A DNA stretch of 64,000 nt from Flavobacterium sp. Root420 (GTDB lineage: Bacteria; Bacteroidota; Bacteroidia; Flavobacteriales; Flavobacteriaceae). The notes beneath the pieces were generated by a model. The model saw only the letters and a list, made by a program, of their open reading frames with translations, had not been told where the DNA came from and did not search any database. Where the stretch lies: NCBI RefSeq assembly GCF_001427905.1, contig NZ_LMEF01000010.1, positions 1-64,000 of the forward strand, read 5' to 3'. This document shows, piece by piece, positions 26,676 to 34,934 of this stretch; within the stretch, counting starts at the first letter, position 1, and the number at the start of each line of letters is the position of its first letter. The position numbers and the translations under genes are program-made.

Positions 26676-28688
26676 TTAATTAAAATTGATTATTCTCTCT
26701 GTTCTGTCTTTAAATTGAATTGTAATAACGCTATCTGTTTCTTTAAAACCTTTTATCGGAACCAACTCATCTTCCTTCCATATTTCATTAGATTTTTTCC
26801 AAAGCATAAAAGTGATGTAAATATTTGATTTTTCTATTGTAGAATTGCTTGTAATATTAATTACACTACTTTCATTGCTCTCGGGATGCATTTTTTTTGC
26901 TCTTACAATTTCTGATTTTTCCCATCCCAAAACCGGAATCATAGCTAATTGATATTTTCCATTGTCAATAATAGTAATATCGTATCCTTCTAATTTTCTT
27001 TTCGTTGTAATAATTTCCTTGTTTAATCTTGGTAAAGCATAATGACCTAACCGTATCGAAATAGCTTTGTTACTATTATTTTTATCTACTCTTAAAATTC
27101 CATTGGTTAATGGTATATCGGCTAAATTAAAGTGAATATCTTCATCTGTTTCTAAAGTTACGTCTCTGTAATAAATATCATCTGCAAACTTTTTAAAGGT
27201 ATACAACCTAAAGGCCTCCCAGATGTTTTTTTTGTTTTTAATTACATAATTCATAGCAACTTCGCCTTTTTTTCCATCAGACTGCCAAGGGAAAGCGCTA
27301 TTATAAGACAATCTATTGTAGTTCTCTGTTGATCTATACTTTAGCCAATCTGTACTTACTTTTTCATAACACCATGCTCTTAATTCTGAAGCTCCAATGT
27401 TAGGGTAATCAGTGATTAAAATCTGTGAATCTTCTTGATATTTATTATAAACTTCATCTTCTTTAAATGTTGAGTCCCAATCACCATTATTTTCTATGGA
27501 TTTCCAAAAAGGATTAATCTCAGGAACAAGTAAACCTAAAAATATTTTTCCAATCCAATACACGCTTCCACGACAACTGTAAACCTGAACCGCTGGCTCA
27601 AAAGAACCATAAAAACCAAGAGTAGGCACATTATCTTTCATAAAATCAGGATGCGTTAAAAATTGCTTAATTACACCTGATGAGATTCTTCGCATCCAAC
27701 CATAATTAATATTTGGATCATTTTGAAATCCCATTAAGGGAAAAGGAACAGCAGCTGCGGCACGATAACTGATGCTTCTTCCCCACATAATCATTTCGCC
27801 ATTTTTGCTGAATAAATATGGGTAGTTATGTTTTAGCTCATTAAAGTTACTATTAAAACTAGAGGCAATCTCAGGATAATGTTTCTTTCCAAAAAACTCC
27901 GACCAAATAATTCCATACATCTGAAAAGCCCACATACTATAATAATCAAAAGCAGGACGATCATGATACCATCCATTGCTTTTATAATTTTTAAGGGATT
28001 CTTCTAAATAATGAACAAGTAGCTTATCATTAACGGAATAACCTTGTTCTTTAAAAAAACTCAGAATAAAAATATTGAAAAATTTCCAGTTGGAATCTAT
28101 AGTGGGGCCACTTCCATAACTAATCATTATTCTAGCTAAATCATCTTTCTGCAATTGCGACAATGGATCCCATAAAGTTTTAGGATTTGTAAGCATTGAA
28201 AGCGCTAAAGCACCAAATTCTACTAATTCTTGGCTTGGCCCCACATGTTTGGAACAAGGTCCAATATAGGTTCCACTTGTCTTCTCAATTAATTTCCCTA
28301 TTTGGTACTTGTAATAATCTGCTACTTTTATATTATTAATTACTAATGATGGATTATCTTTTAATAATGGCGACGCTATAAATAGAGTTCTGCAAAGCCC
28401 TTCCAGCTTTTCAATTAAGATCTGGCTTTCATTTATCGGGTAACTTTTCCCTTTTTGTTTCGGAAATTTCATAGTATCATCCAAGCTTTGGATATGACTA
28501 AAAGCCCCCTTCAATAAGTAAAGTGCTGCATCTTTCCAATGTTGCTTTGTCATTCCTGTATAAGGACTTATTTCATAATTTGCTTTTTTTACCTCAAAAA
28601 TATTAGAAATATTTTCTTTCTGTTTTGAAAACATGAATTTGCTAATTTTTTTTAAATTTTTCATTTTCGTTTTTTTTTGCATTGGCAT
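26676..28688 (-). CDS. DUF2264 family protein (glycoside hydrolase-like)
   Basis: A 670-residue protein with DUF2264 features: TGMTKQHWKDAALYLLKGAF near the N-terminus, FDYYSMWAFQMYG, MIMWGRSISYRAAAAVPF and a beta-rich C-terminus. The family has an (alpha/alpha) toroid like GH88/GH105-type enzymes and includes members assigned to GH154; activity here is not established. No clear signal peptide is present, although the basic N-terminus might be replaced by a start at 28664. It faces the island on the opposite strand. Confidence 0.8.
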   Translation of the reverse strand: MPMQKKTKMKNLKKISKFMFSKQKENISNIFEVKKANYEISPYTGMTKQHWKDAALYLLKGAFSHIQSLDDTMKFPKQKGKSYPINESQILIEKLEGLCRTLFIASPLLKDNPSLVINNIKVADYYKYQIGKLIEKTSGTYIGPCSKHVGPSQELVEFGALALSMLTNPKTLWDPLSQLQKDDLARIMISYGSGPTIDSNWKFFNIFILSFFKEQGYSVNDKLLVHYLEESLKNYKSNGWYHDRPAFDYYSMWAFQMYGIIWSEFFGKKHYPEIASSFNSNFNELKHNYPYLFSKNGEMIMWGRSISYRAAAAVPFPLMGFQNDPNINYGWMRRISSGVIKQFLTHPDFMKDNVPTLGFYGSFEPAVQVYSCRGSVYWIGKIFLGLLVPEINPFWKSIENNGDWDSTFKEDEVYNKYQEDSQILITDYPNIGASELRAWCYEKVSTDWLKYRSTENYNRLSYNSAFPWQSDGKKGEVAMNYVIKNKKNIWEAFRLYTFKKFADDIYYRDVTLETDEDIHFNLADIPLTNGILRVDKNNSNKAISIRLGHYALPRLNKEIITTKRKLEGYDITIIDNGKYQLAMIPVLGWEKSEIVRAKKMHPESNESSVINITSNSTIEKSNIYITFMLWKKSNEIWKEDELVPIKGFKETDSVITIQFKDRTERIINFN

Positions 28689-29059
28689 ATACTATTAATC
28701 AATTTTTAGATTAAAAATATTAGTTGAAACTATAAAAATGTTAAAAATTATAATAGAAATTTCTTACGTGATCTATTCATTAATATTGTGAAAATAAGTA
28801 ATGTAAAATTAAAATTATCATTTTTTACTTCTTTATCGTTAATAACACTATTATTGAATATAAGTGATTATATTTTACTTTGAAAAAGAAGAGTAATGAT
28901 TGAGAAAATTATCCAAGAAGATATGATTGATAAATTAGCTTTTATTAGCTCGAATAATATTACAATTTTATTAGTTTGAACATTCATTTATAATGTTTTA
29001 TATATTTAAAATTTAGATACACCATAGTTCCGTTAATAAGAGCCAATTATTTAATCTGT
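28689..29059. other. AT-rich intergenic region
   Basis: No gene supported. One 27-codon frame at 28896-28979 (starting MIEKIIQEDMIDKL) is too short to judge. The stretch marks the switch from the natural-product side to the mobilizable island. Confidence 0.4.
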
Positions 29060-29305
29060 CTAAGTATTTCTTTTAATTTCTGCCTTCTGTTTCTTTGTTT
29101 TTTCATCATAGTCCCTTTGCCTTTTTTTAAAAGTAATTTCCCGTTGATAGATGATTATATTTATGCTGTCAAGTTTTTTTTCTAAAACAATAACTTTCTT
29201 ATGATTATTGATATAGAATGGTAATATAGCTAAAATACCTAGAACACAAAAAACTGCTGAATATATGAGATGTTGTGAGTCGTTGAGTTTTTTAAATAAT
29301 TTCAT
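29060..29305 (-). CDS. Small membrane protein with a coiled-coil tail
   Basis: 81 residues: one hydrophobic helix (about 14-32, IYSAVFCVLGILAILPFYI) followed by a charged, probably coiled-coil stretch (KKVIVLEKKLDSIN ... KKRQRDYDEKTKKQKAEI). It was not recognised as a known family. It lies 110 bp downstream of the relaxase gene on the same strand and may belong to the mobilizable island. Its function is unknown. Confidence 0.5.
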   Translation of the reverse strand: MKLFKKLNDSQHLIYSAVFCVLGILAILPFYINNHKKVIVLEKKLDSINIIIYQREITFKKRQRDYDEKTKKQKAEIKRNT

Positions 29306-29414
29306 CAGCGTAAAAAAGATTCAATTTCTATATAAACCAGATTAGATAAAATTAATATAAATTTAAAAGGGTATGCAATTTTTAAATTATAATTTTAAAC
29401 AAATGATTGTTAGA

Positions 29415-30698
29415 CTATAAACCTTGTCTTCTCCCCTTCTTTCTTTTATTTTTTAATTGATAAGGCAGATATTCACTAGACTGTTCAGCCTGCATTAAAG
29501 CATCAATAATATTTTCCATTTTAGTCAGTATTTGAAACTGCTGTTTTGCATCTTGAAAATTGTTACTTTGATCTGAATTCAAATAAGGTTTAGTAATTTC
29601 TAGCCGGTTTCTCTGCGATTCTCTTTTAGCTTCATTTGTAAACGTTGAACTACATCGGTCTTCAATAGCTTTTGCACTGTACTGTTTCCCTAAACTACTT
29701 CCGTTAAAAACGTTTTTGGTTGTGTGATCGACATAAGTAATTCCATATAACAAACCTTTTTCACTTTTTCTGAAAACTGTATTGATACCTTCCTTTTCCA
29801 ATTGCTTTGCTAAATCATTTAATGAAAAATTCTTTTCTTTAAGTAGAGCTATATCAATCGCATTTTTCACTCTACTCTTATCTGTTGCATTTCTAGTTGT
29901 ATTAACTTTAAATTTTTCCTCTAAAAATTTCAAAGTAGGTTTGTTATAGAAAGAACTTGCTTTTATTGGGACTCCAATTGGATTCCCTTCTTGATCCAAT
30001 ATTCGATAAACTAATCCCCTTGTTTGAAATATTTTGGAATCTTCTCTTCCTCGATCTGCCATAATATTACATTGTTTTAATACGGCATTTAGTTCTGGAA
30101 GACTTGAATATTTATACTTGTTTAGTACTGTGTTTAAAACACTGTTAATCGCTTTTTTGGATTCTACGTTTCCGTAATTGACTATTCTTGCAGAAGCTTG
30201 TTCTGTAGAAATGTCTTGTTTGTTCTTTTTACCTTCAGCTTTTACAAGTCCAAATAACTCTTCAATTTCTTTTCGTGCAGGTTCTGATTTTCGTATTCCC
30301 AAAAGATGCAGGTCAATTCTTTTTCCATCTCTCTGGATATTATTAGTTACTAGATGCAGGTGTGGATGACCTGCATCATTATGCTGATAAATTAAATATG
30401 GTTGTCTGCCAAATCCAATTTTTTCCATGTACATATTTGCAATTTCTATTAGTTTCTCTTTAGAATGATTTTCCGACGGATCAAAATTCAAAGAAATATG
30501 AACACTATTGCGTTTGGCATTTTCATTCAATGATGCCAGTTTTATAAAACGATTAAGTTTTAAATTAAAACTTAAGTTCTCTAATTCTAAAGGATAGTTT
30601 TCAGCACTAATACACTCAGCAACTCCTGTCTTAACTTTGTTTTCGTTGTAATTGAGAATGTTATGTATGGAATGACTTGTTTTTATAATTGCAACCAT
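29415..30698 (-). CDS. Relaxase / mobilization nuclease
   Basis: A 427-residue protein with the Bacteroidetes MobB-type relaxase N-terminus. The catalytic tyrosine is probably Y17 in ILNYNENKV, and the histidine triad H111-x-H113-x-H115 in GHPHLHLVTNN coordinates the metal for nicking. The C-terminal part is helical and basic. It nicks oriT and leads the strand in conjugal transfer, using transfer machinery from another element, since none is encoded here. Its start overlaps the MobC-like gene by 16 bp. Confidence 0.92.
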   Translation of the reverse strand: MVAIIKTSHSIHNILNYNENKVKTGVAECISAENYPLELENLSFNLKLNRFIKLASLNENAKRNSVHISLNFDPSENHSKEKLIEIANMYMEKIGFGRQPYLIYQHNDAGHPHLHLVTNNIQRDGKRIDLHLLGIRKSEPARKEIEELFGLVKAEGKKNKQDISTEQASARIVNYGNVESKKAINSVLNTVLNKYKYSSLPELNAVLKQCNIMADRGREDSKIFQTRGLVYRILDQEGNPIGVPIKASSFYNKPTLKFLEEKFKVNTTRNATDKSRVKNAIDIALLKEKNFSLNDLAKQLEKEGINTVFRKSEKGLLYGITYVDHTTKNVFNGSSLGKQYSAKAIEDRCSSTFTNEAKRESQRNRLEITKPYLNSDQSNNFQDAKQQFQILTKMENIIDALMQAEQSSEYLPYQLKNKRKKGRRQGL

Positions 30699-31078
30699 TG
30701 CTCTGATATTTTTTGAGTATGGTTTGTAACTTGATCCATTTTTTCAAGAAGTCTTTTTTTGTCAATTTCAAACCAAAAAGCCTGCTCTCTAAATTCCGGA
30801 ATTAGTTTCAGTGTATTAAACTTTTTAGCAATTTGGTTAATATTGTTACCGATTGCTTTGAGTTCAGCAGTAAGAACAATTGTTTCCTCCATCAAATCAT
30901 CTAAAGATTGATTTCTGTAAGTACTTACAATTGGTTTATTGAATAAATGTTTTCGAATGTGATCGCTTAATTTTCTGCATGTGCTTGCTTTAAATTTACG
31001 CTCAATTTGTGCATACTCTTCAGGTGTAAACCTTAACCCGACAATGCGTGTTCTGTTTGAATTTTCTCTTTTCATCAT
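30683..31078 (-). CDS. MobC-like relaxosome accessory protein
   Basis: A 131-residue protein. The ribbon-helix-helix-like N-terminus (RIVGLRFTPEEYAQIERKF) and the GNNINQIAKKFN motif in the middle are typical of MobC/MobA accessory proteins of Bacteroidetes mobilizable elements. It would bind oriT and recruit the relaxase encoded by the overlapping next gene. The probable oriT lies just upstream, at 31149-31187. The N-terminal double Met leaves one residue of start uncertainty. Confidence 0.88.
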   Translation of the reverse strand: MMKRENSNRTRIVGLRFTPEEYAQIERKFKASTCRKLSDHIRKHLFNKPIVSTYRNQSLDDLMEETIVLTAELKAIGNNINQIAKKFNTLKLIPEFREQAFWFEIDKKRLLEKMDQVTNHTQKISEQWLQL

Positions 31079-31148
31079 CTTTCATTTTCATTGTTTTCAA
31101 ACTCTTTTTCTTTTAGTGTCTCCACCACCGAGTTCCGAGGTAATAGGT

Positions 31149-31187
31149 GGCAAGATAGGTCGTTGTTTAACAACGATTCATCTTGCC
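31149..31187. other. oriT-like nested palindrome
   Basis: An outer perfect 8-bp repeat (GGCAAGAT at 31149-31156, ATCTTGCC at 31180-31187) encloses an inner perfect 8-bp arm (TCGTTGTT at 31160-31167, AACAACGA at 31169-31176). It sits about 70 bp upstream of the MobC-like start in a locally GC-richer patch, where oriT is expected. No nick site is assigned. The rest of 31079-31507 has no gene. Confidence 0.55.
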
Positions 31188-31393
31188 GATTGCAGGAACG
31201 TGGCAATCTTTCAGTTTTTATAAAATTCTTAAAGGCTTATGAAAGCCATTTTTTAAAATAATAATTTGGATTAGGTTGAGGTTTTGTCTTTCGGATTTCC
31301 TCGAATGTTTTTTGGTTTAGGAAATTATTTAAGAAAATTTCTTAAACCTTTTTAAGTCAATGACAAATTTACTAAATACTGAAACATTTTACT

Positions 31394-31418
31394 ATCATGG
31401 TTATATTATGTCCATGAT
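31394..31418. repeat. 25-bp palindrome ATCATGG-N11-CCATGAT, copy 1
   Basis: It has the same arms, same spacing and same TTATGTCCATGAT half as the copy at 36974-36998. Here the left arm carries two mismatches to a perfect dyad. It lies 70 bp upstream of the AbiE-operon promoter box. Confidence 0.65.
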
Positions 31419-31468
31419 CTGATAATACTTTTAAGAGGGTAATTATTTTAAAAACAGTTGTATAAGGA

Positions 31469-31496
31469 ATTGTGTTAAAAGGATTTCGTATATTTG
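31469..31496 (+). promoter_or_regulatory. Promoter of the AbiE-type operon
   Basis: A perfect -7 box TATATTTG at 31489-31496, with ATTG at 31469-31472 and a 16-bp spacer. Transcription would start near 31503, only a few bases before the ATG at 31508, so the real start may be further in. Confidence 0.45.
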
Positions 31497-31507
31497 CATT
31501 ATAAAAG

Positions 31508-31855
31508 ATGTTAATTTTTTGCTTAAAGATTAAGCACTTGGTTAACTATTATAAAAGTGCAGTGAAACAAGAAAGTAATATAGCGAACATTTTTCCCAAG
31601 CATTTATTCTGGGATATGGATTATAGTAAACTTGATCTTAAAAGAGATAAGGCTATTATAATTCCAAGAGCGCTGTATGCCACTACTTCAGAAACTTTCG
31701 AGGCTGATATTGAAATTTTAGAGAAATTATATTCTCCTGAAGATATCGTTAAGTACCTAAAAAGTACTAAAGAGAATATCAGTAATAAAGTATGCTTAAG
31801 TGTCTCTAAACGTTATAATGTTGAACCCTTTCAACGTTTTGTGCTATCAGTATAA
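31508..31855 (+). CDS. AbiE-type antitoxin-like protein (DUF6922-like)
   Basis: Up to 115 residues. The core reads FPKHLFWDMDYSKLDLKRDKAIIIPRAL and is followed by EILEKLYSPEDIVKYLKSTKENISNKV, the pattern of the small partner found before AbiEii nucleotidyltransferases in Bacteroidetes. It is probably the DNA-binding antitoxin and autorepressor. Because the promoter box ends at 31496, a start at the GTG at 31562 (MKQESNIANIFP) is plausible in place of the ATG at 31508. It ends 6 bp before the toxin gene. Confidence 0.75.
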   Translation: MLIFCLKIKHLVNYYKSAVKQESNIANIFPKHLFWDMDYSKLDLKRDKAIIIPRALYATTSETFEADIEILEKLYSPEDIVKYLKSTKENISNKVCLSVSKRYNVEPFQRFVLSV

Positions 31856-31861
31856 GAAAAA

Positions 31862-32629
31862 ATGAATGCGGTATCTCCAGATATTTTAAAAACTATCTCT
31901 GAACTACAAAGTTTGCCATCACTTTCAGCCTTTGCACTGGGTGGTGGAACTAACCTTGCTTTGCAGTTTAATCATAGAATATCAGATGATATTGATTTAT
32001 TTTGTCCTGATATAATTGGAAGGGAAGGATTTAGAAAAATACAAAATGAAGTTTCAGATTACTACGGCATTAAGGCTGGTAGGTTTGATAATCCATGTGA
32101 TATTAATGATCAGTTTATATTTTTAAGATTCTTCATTACAACTGATACTGGAACAGTTCTAAAGGTTGAATTACTTCAAAATATGAAGAATATTTATCCG
32201 ATTGAAATAAAGGATAATATCCGGCTATTATCTAAAATAGATATCGGATTATTTAAGCTGATAAGCGCATCCAACCGCACGAGCAAAAAGGATATTTATG
32301 ATCTCGACTTTATTACTAACGAGATTCCGCTTGTAGATTTATATAATGAATTAAAGCAGAAGATTTCTAAATTTTCGGATGAAAAAGACAAAACAATTTT
32401 CGATTTAGATAAGAACCTTTCACCAATAGATAATCCGCATCTTTTGCTTAAATTTGATGGAGTACCAACTTCCAATAATTTTCCTTCTCATACACATGAT
32501 AATATTCATATTGTTCAAGGTGGCAAAATATGGAATGTTTCAAAAATTTCTTGGCGATCTAAAGTAAGAAGCCTTTACTCACATCTTGGAATGAACTTTC
32601 CTCAACAAAAAGGCATAAGAATTCGATGA
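31862..32629 (+). CDS. AbiEii/AbiGii-type nucleotidyltransferase toxin
   Basis: A 255-residue protein. The nucleotidyltransferase core is LSAFALGGGTNLALQFNHRISDDIDLF (about 20-46) with the D-x-D metal pair; KVELLQ and SKIDIGLFKLISASNRTSKKDIYDLDF follow. AbiEii enzymes of type IV systems transfer nucleotides, for example onto tRNA, and block growth and phage. With the upstream small protein it forms a two-gene toxin-antitoxin operon that would stabilise the mobilizable island and give phage defence. Confidence 0.88.
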   Translation: MNAVSPDILKTISELQSLPSLSAFALGGGTNLALQFNHRISDDIDLFCPDIIGREGFRKIQNEVSDYYGIKAGRFDNPCDINDQFIFLRFFITTDTGTVLKVELLQNMKNIYPIEIKDNIRLLSKIDIGLFKLISASNRTSKKDIYDLDFITNEIPLVDLYNELKQKISKFSDEKDKTIFDLDKNLSPIDNPHLLLKFDGVPTSNNFPSHTHDNIHIVQGGKIWNVSKISWRSKVRSLYSHLGMNFPQQKGIRIR

Positions 32630-32884
32630 GATATTTTTGCTCTTTTCTCTTCAAAAGAGATACTTTTCAAAAGAAAAAGGAAAAAAAGAAAGCATTCTAA
32701 TATTGGACAGTTAGGCAAAATAAGTGCTATAAGTCCCGATGGGTGGCAAGGCGAGGCACGAGGTTTGCCATTATGCGCACTTTATTGCCTATGTCTGATA
32801 AATTTGTTTTCTTTTTATTCTTTTTAATGTTTATTTAGTCATAAATATTATTATTTATATTTTTTATTTGGGATATATCATCTT
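32630..32884. other. Structured intergenic stretch after the toxin gene
   Basis: No gene seen. Short hairpins follow the toxin stop. A GC-richer patch (32709-32791) has imperfect arms, AGGCAAAATAAGTGC against GCACTTTATTGCCT, and contains GGTGGCAAG, a string also present at the oriT-like site. It may be a second transfer-related site or a structured RNA. Confidence 0.35.
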
Positions 32885-32889
32885 TTGTA

Positions 32890-33020
32890 TCTTTTATTAG
32901 TTTCTCTACTAGGATTGGTATCTCTATTAGGATTAGTATCTCTATTAGTATTCTTTGCAATTACTTATCTATTGTTTCTATTATCTTTAGTATCTCTTTT
33001 AGTTTTATTATTACTTATAG
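32890..33020. repeat. Degenerate tandem repeat, unit about 18 bp
   Basis: About three good copies of a unit like GGATTGGTATCTCTATTA (around 32912-32956) are flanked by looser TATCTYTATTAG motifs. A 60-codon reading of Leu/Val/Ser repeats across it is a by-product of the repeat, not a gene. Confidence 0.6.
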
Positions 33021-33071
33021 TAATATTTTGTATGTTTGTATCTGTATATTTTATACATTTGTATTAATGAA

Positions 33072-33107
33072 AAACCACCAGTTCCAGTAATAGGTTCTAG
33101 TGGTTTA
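33072..33107 (-). terminator. Hairpin terminator, leftward
   Basis: AAACCACCAG and CTAGTGGTTT arms enclose further paired bases; read leftward, the stem is followed by a T-run. It lies just past the stop of the small leftward ORF at 33113. Confidence 0.6.
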
Positions 33108-33112
33108 AAAGT

Positions 33113-33214
33113 TTACTTTTTCTTACATGCAAGGACGAATTTTCTAAATTCCTTGACAAGTGGGGTCAGCTTCGATAATATCAATGCAGCCCCAATTAAA
33201 TAAAGTATTTCCAT
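33113..33214 (-). CDS. Small hydrophobic peptide, type I toxin-like (candidate)
   Basis: 33 codons encoding MEILYLIGAALILSKLTPLV followed by a basic tail ending ACKKK: one membrane helix with a charged C-terminus. It has a perfect -7 box (TATATTTG, leftward, 33313-33320) about 100 bp upstream and its own terminator at 33072-33107. A 10-bp hairpin in the leader (33252-33279) works as a terminator only for rightward RNA, so an antisense RNA over the leader is possible. No database support could be checked. Confidence 0.45.
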   Translation of the reverse strand: MEILYLIGAALILSKLTPLVKEFRKFVLACKKK

Positions 33215-33251
33215 AACAGAGAAATAAAAGGGATGTTAATAATTCCGCAAC

Positions 33252-33286
33252 AAACCAAAAGCTTCAGACCTTTTGGTTTTTTTATG
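33252..33286 (+). terminator. Rightward hairpin terminator in the leader of the small peptide ORF
   Basis: A 10-bp perfect stem (33252-33261 / 33270-33279) with an 8-base loop, followed by a T-run on the + strand only. No rightward gene precedes it for more than 600 bp, so it would end an unannotated rightward RNA. Confidence 0.6.
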
Positions 33287-33312
33287 CGTACTAATGAGTT
33301 TCATTAGCTTTA

Positions 33313-33345
33313 CAAATATACTTCATTCTCGTAGAAATTCTCAAT
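33313..33345 (-). promoter_or_regulatory. Leftward promoter of the small peptide ORF
   Basis: Read leftward, ATTG (33342-33345), 21 bp, TATATTTG (33313-33320). A CTAATG/CATTAG dyad (33291-33307) covers the expected RNA start and could be an operator. Confidence 0.5.
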
Positions 33346-33380
33346 TTTCTTATTAACATCTATTTACTGTATTTTCTTTT

Positions 33381-33494
33381 TCAGTTGTAAGCGTGTACAA
33401 TACCAAAAAGCAATAAAATAGCCACTAGAATCACATAAACTAATATTTTCGAAGATTTAGATGAATTTTTCAGGAAGTAATGGCAAAGTGACAT
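33381..33494 (-). CDS. Second small membrane peptide (candidate)
   Basis: 37 codons starting MSLCHYFLKNSSKSSK and continuing with one strongly hydrophobic helix (ILVYVILVAILLLFGIV), then HAYN. It lies on the same strand upstream of the peptide ORF at 33113. No promoter box was recognised. In AT-rich DNA such frames arise by chance, so confidence is low. Confidence 0.25.
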   Translation of the reverse strand: MSLCHYFLKNSSKSSKILVYVILVAILLLFGIVHAYN

Positions 33495-33753
33495 CTTTAC
33501 CTCTATTGTTGAAAAGTCCAGTGTCGTTACTAGGAATTTCTCCGGTACATATAATAATAAACAAATTCTTTTAATAATAAAGTTACGACATTCAGTACTA
33601 TAATTGATCTTTGTTTAATTAGTAATACCATACTAAATACAATATTGATTTGATTTTCTTTTCATTCATAGAAATATTTATTTAAAATTACATCAAAAAA
33701 AGAGAGACACTATGTCTCTCTTTTTTTTGAATTAATATATCTTTTAAAAATGA

Positions 33754-34158
33754 TTATTTGTTTATCAGTTTTTCAAGCCTTCCCATCATTTCATCTTTCT
33801 CTTTCAGCATACGTTCGTATAATGCAATTTTTTCTTCATGAAGTTTTTTCATTTCCTCAATTGGATTATTGTTAAAAATCTCAATTCTGTTATTGAACAT
33901 TGCATTGTCAGAGAAATTACAAGAAATTAAATTAACTGCCTTTTCCTCATCAAAATTTTGAAAAGCTTCAACAGGTATTCTCATTGCATTTGAGATTTGG
34001 CGTAGTATATGATCCTCAATTACATCTTTTTGTTCTAGCAAAGATATCTTCTTTTGATTCCAGTCTTCTCCCAGATCATAAGCTAATGCTTCCTGCTTTA
34101 TGTTAAGCATTTCTCTGAAACGCTTAACGTTTCTTCCCTGATGTACTTTCTGTTCCAT
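33754..34158 (-). CDS. XRE-family helix-turn-helix regulator
   Basis: 134 residues from the ATG at 34158 (MEQKVHQGRNVKRF); upstream ATG/TTG codons would add up to four. The HTH spans about residues 8-62 (IKQEALAYDLGEDWNQKKISLLEQ), and the C-terminus is a coiled coil (about 105-134). Proteins of this type sit at the head of many Bacteroidetes mobile islands. It is divergent from the 34339 operon, and AAAATATCC motifs fill the shared promoter region. It probably controls itself and that operon. Confidence 0.82.
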   Translation of the reverse strand: MEQKVHQGRNVKRFREMLNIKQEALAYDLGEDWNQKKISLLEQKDVIEDHILRQISNAMRIPVEAFQNFDEEKAVNLISCNFSDNAMFNNRIEIFNNNPIEEMKKLHEEKIALYERMLKEKDEMMGRLEKLINK

Positions 34159-34183
34159 AATGATCATCAATTTTCTGAAGGCT

Positions 34184-34252
34184 CAAAGATAAAGCCATGG
34201 AGATTAAAAAATTCGAATTTCAAAGATAAAAAAATATCCTGTAAAATATCCC
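34184..34252. promoter_or_regulatory. XRE-gene promoter region with AAAATATCC iterons
   Basis: Read leftward, two TATCTTTG -7 boxes lie at 34184-34191 and 34221-34228. Two AAAATATCC motifs follow at 34231-34239 and 34243-34251, 12 bp apart, with further TATCC at 34268 and 34288. Exact AAAATATCCT recurs at 34351 and 34898. The spacing near multiples of a helical turn fits operator sites. Confidence 0.5.
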
Positions 34253-34338
34253 ATTTGTCAGATATTATATCCTCTTTTTGAATAGATTATCCTTTTGAAA
34301 GATTGGAACTTCGCTTGTGAATAATAAATCCCAACGCT

Positions 34339-34899
34339 ATGAAAAAGAATAAAATATCCTTTGATACTAGATATTGGGCAGGTTTTGTGGCTAGAAATCC
34401 GTTTGAGGCATTTGATGCCATTTTTGACTTTGCACATCTTGATTATTATAAACAGAATTTAAGTGATGCAGTACTTCACTGCTATAAGAGAAAAGTTTTC
34501 AAACAAGATGCACCCTGCAACGCTTTTGTATTTTATACTGCTATATGCTCTTATCTCAAAATCTGTTACTGCCTGAAAGGGAAAAGTAAAAAATGGAAAG
34601 TCAAAGATTCGTCCCGCATTGAAACGGTCTTTCATCTTTCTTCCCTGACCAAGGCAGAATACGACAATCCATTTTTGGTGCTTCAAAATGCATTTGAAGA
34701 GAAAACACTCAAAGACTTTGACTATTTCTTATTTGAAATCACGGAGCTTTCATTGTCTCCATATTCTGCAGATTCTGACTCAGATCTGATGACACCCTAC
34801 ATTCATTTAATCAAAATGCTCGATGCAGGGGAACTAATGAGAGAAAGAGGTCTTGAGAAAATAGAGAAAACTGATCAGTCCAAAATTTCAACTCAATAA
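34339..34899 (+). CDS. Conserved mobile-island protein of unknown function
   Basis: A 186-residue, mostly helical protein with no recognised motif or signal peptide. Readable marks are RYWAGFVARNPFEAFDAIFDFAHLD, a cysteine-containing middle (AFVFYTAICSYLKICYCL) and an acidic DSDSDLMTPY near the C-terminus. It is the first gene of a rightward set of three; an AAAATATCCT motif covers codons 5-8 and another follows its stop. The role is unknown. Confidence 0.55.
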   Translation: MKKNKISFDTRYWAGFVARNPFEAFDAIFDFAHLDYYKQNLSDAVLHCYKRKVFKQDAPCNAFVFYTAICSYLKICYCLKGKSKKWKVKDSSRIETVFHLSSLTKAEYDNPFLVLQNAFEEKTLKDFDYFLFEITELSLSPYSADSDSDLMTPYIHLIKMLDAGELMRERGLEKIEKTDQSKISTQ

Positions 34900-34934
34900 A
34901 ATATCCTTTAGCTAATCTTCAAAAACACATTATC

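Noticed and set aside
28896..28979. 27-codon rightward frame upstream of the DUF2264 gene
   Set aside because: Too short, with no promoter match and no recognisable family.
32885..33067. 60-codon hydrophobic frame
   Set aside because: Made of Leu/Val/Ser repeats from the underlying tandem DNA repeat; not gene-like.
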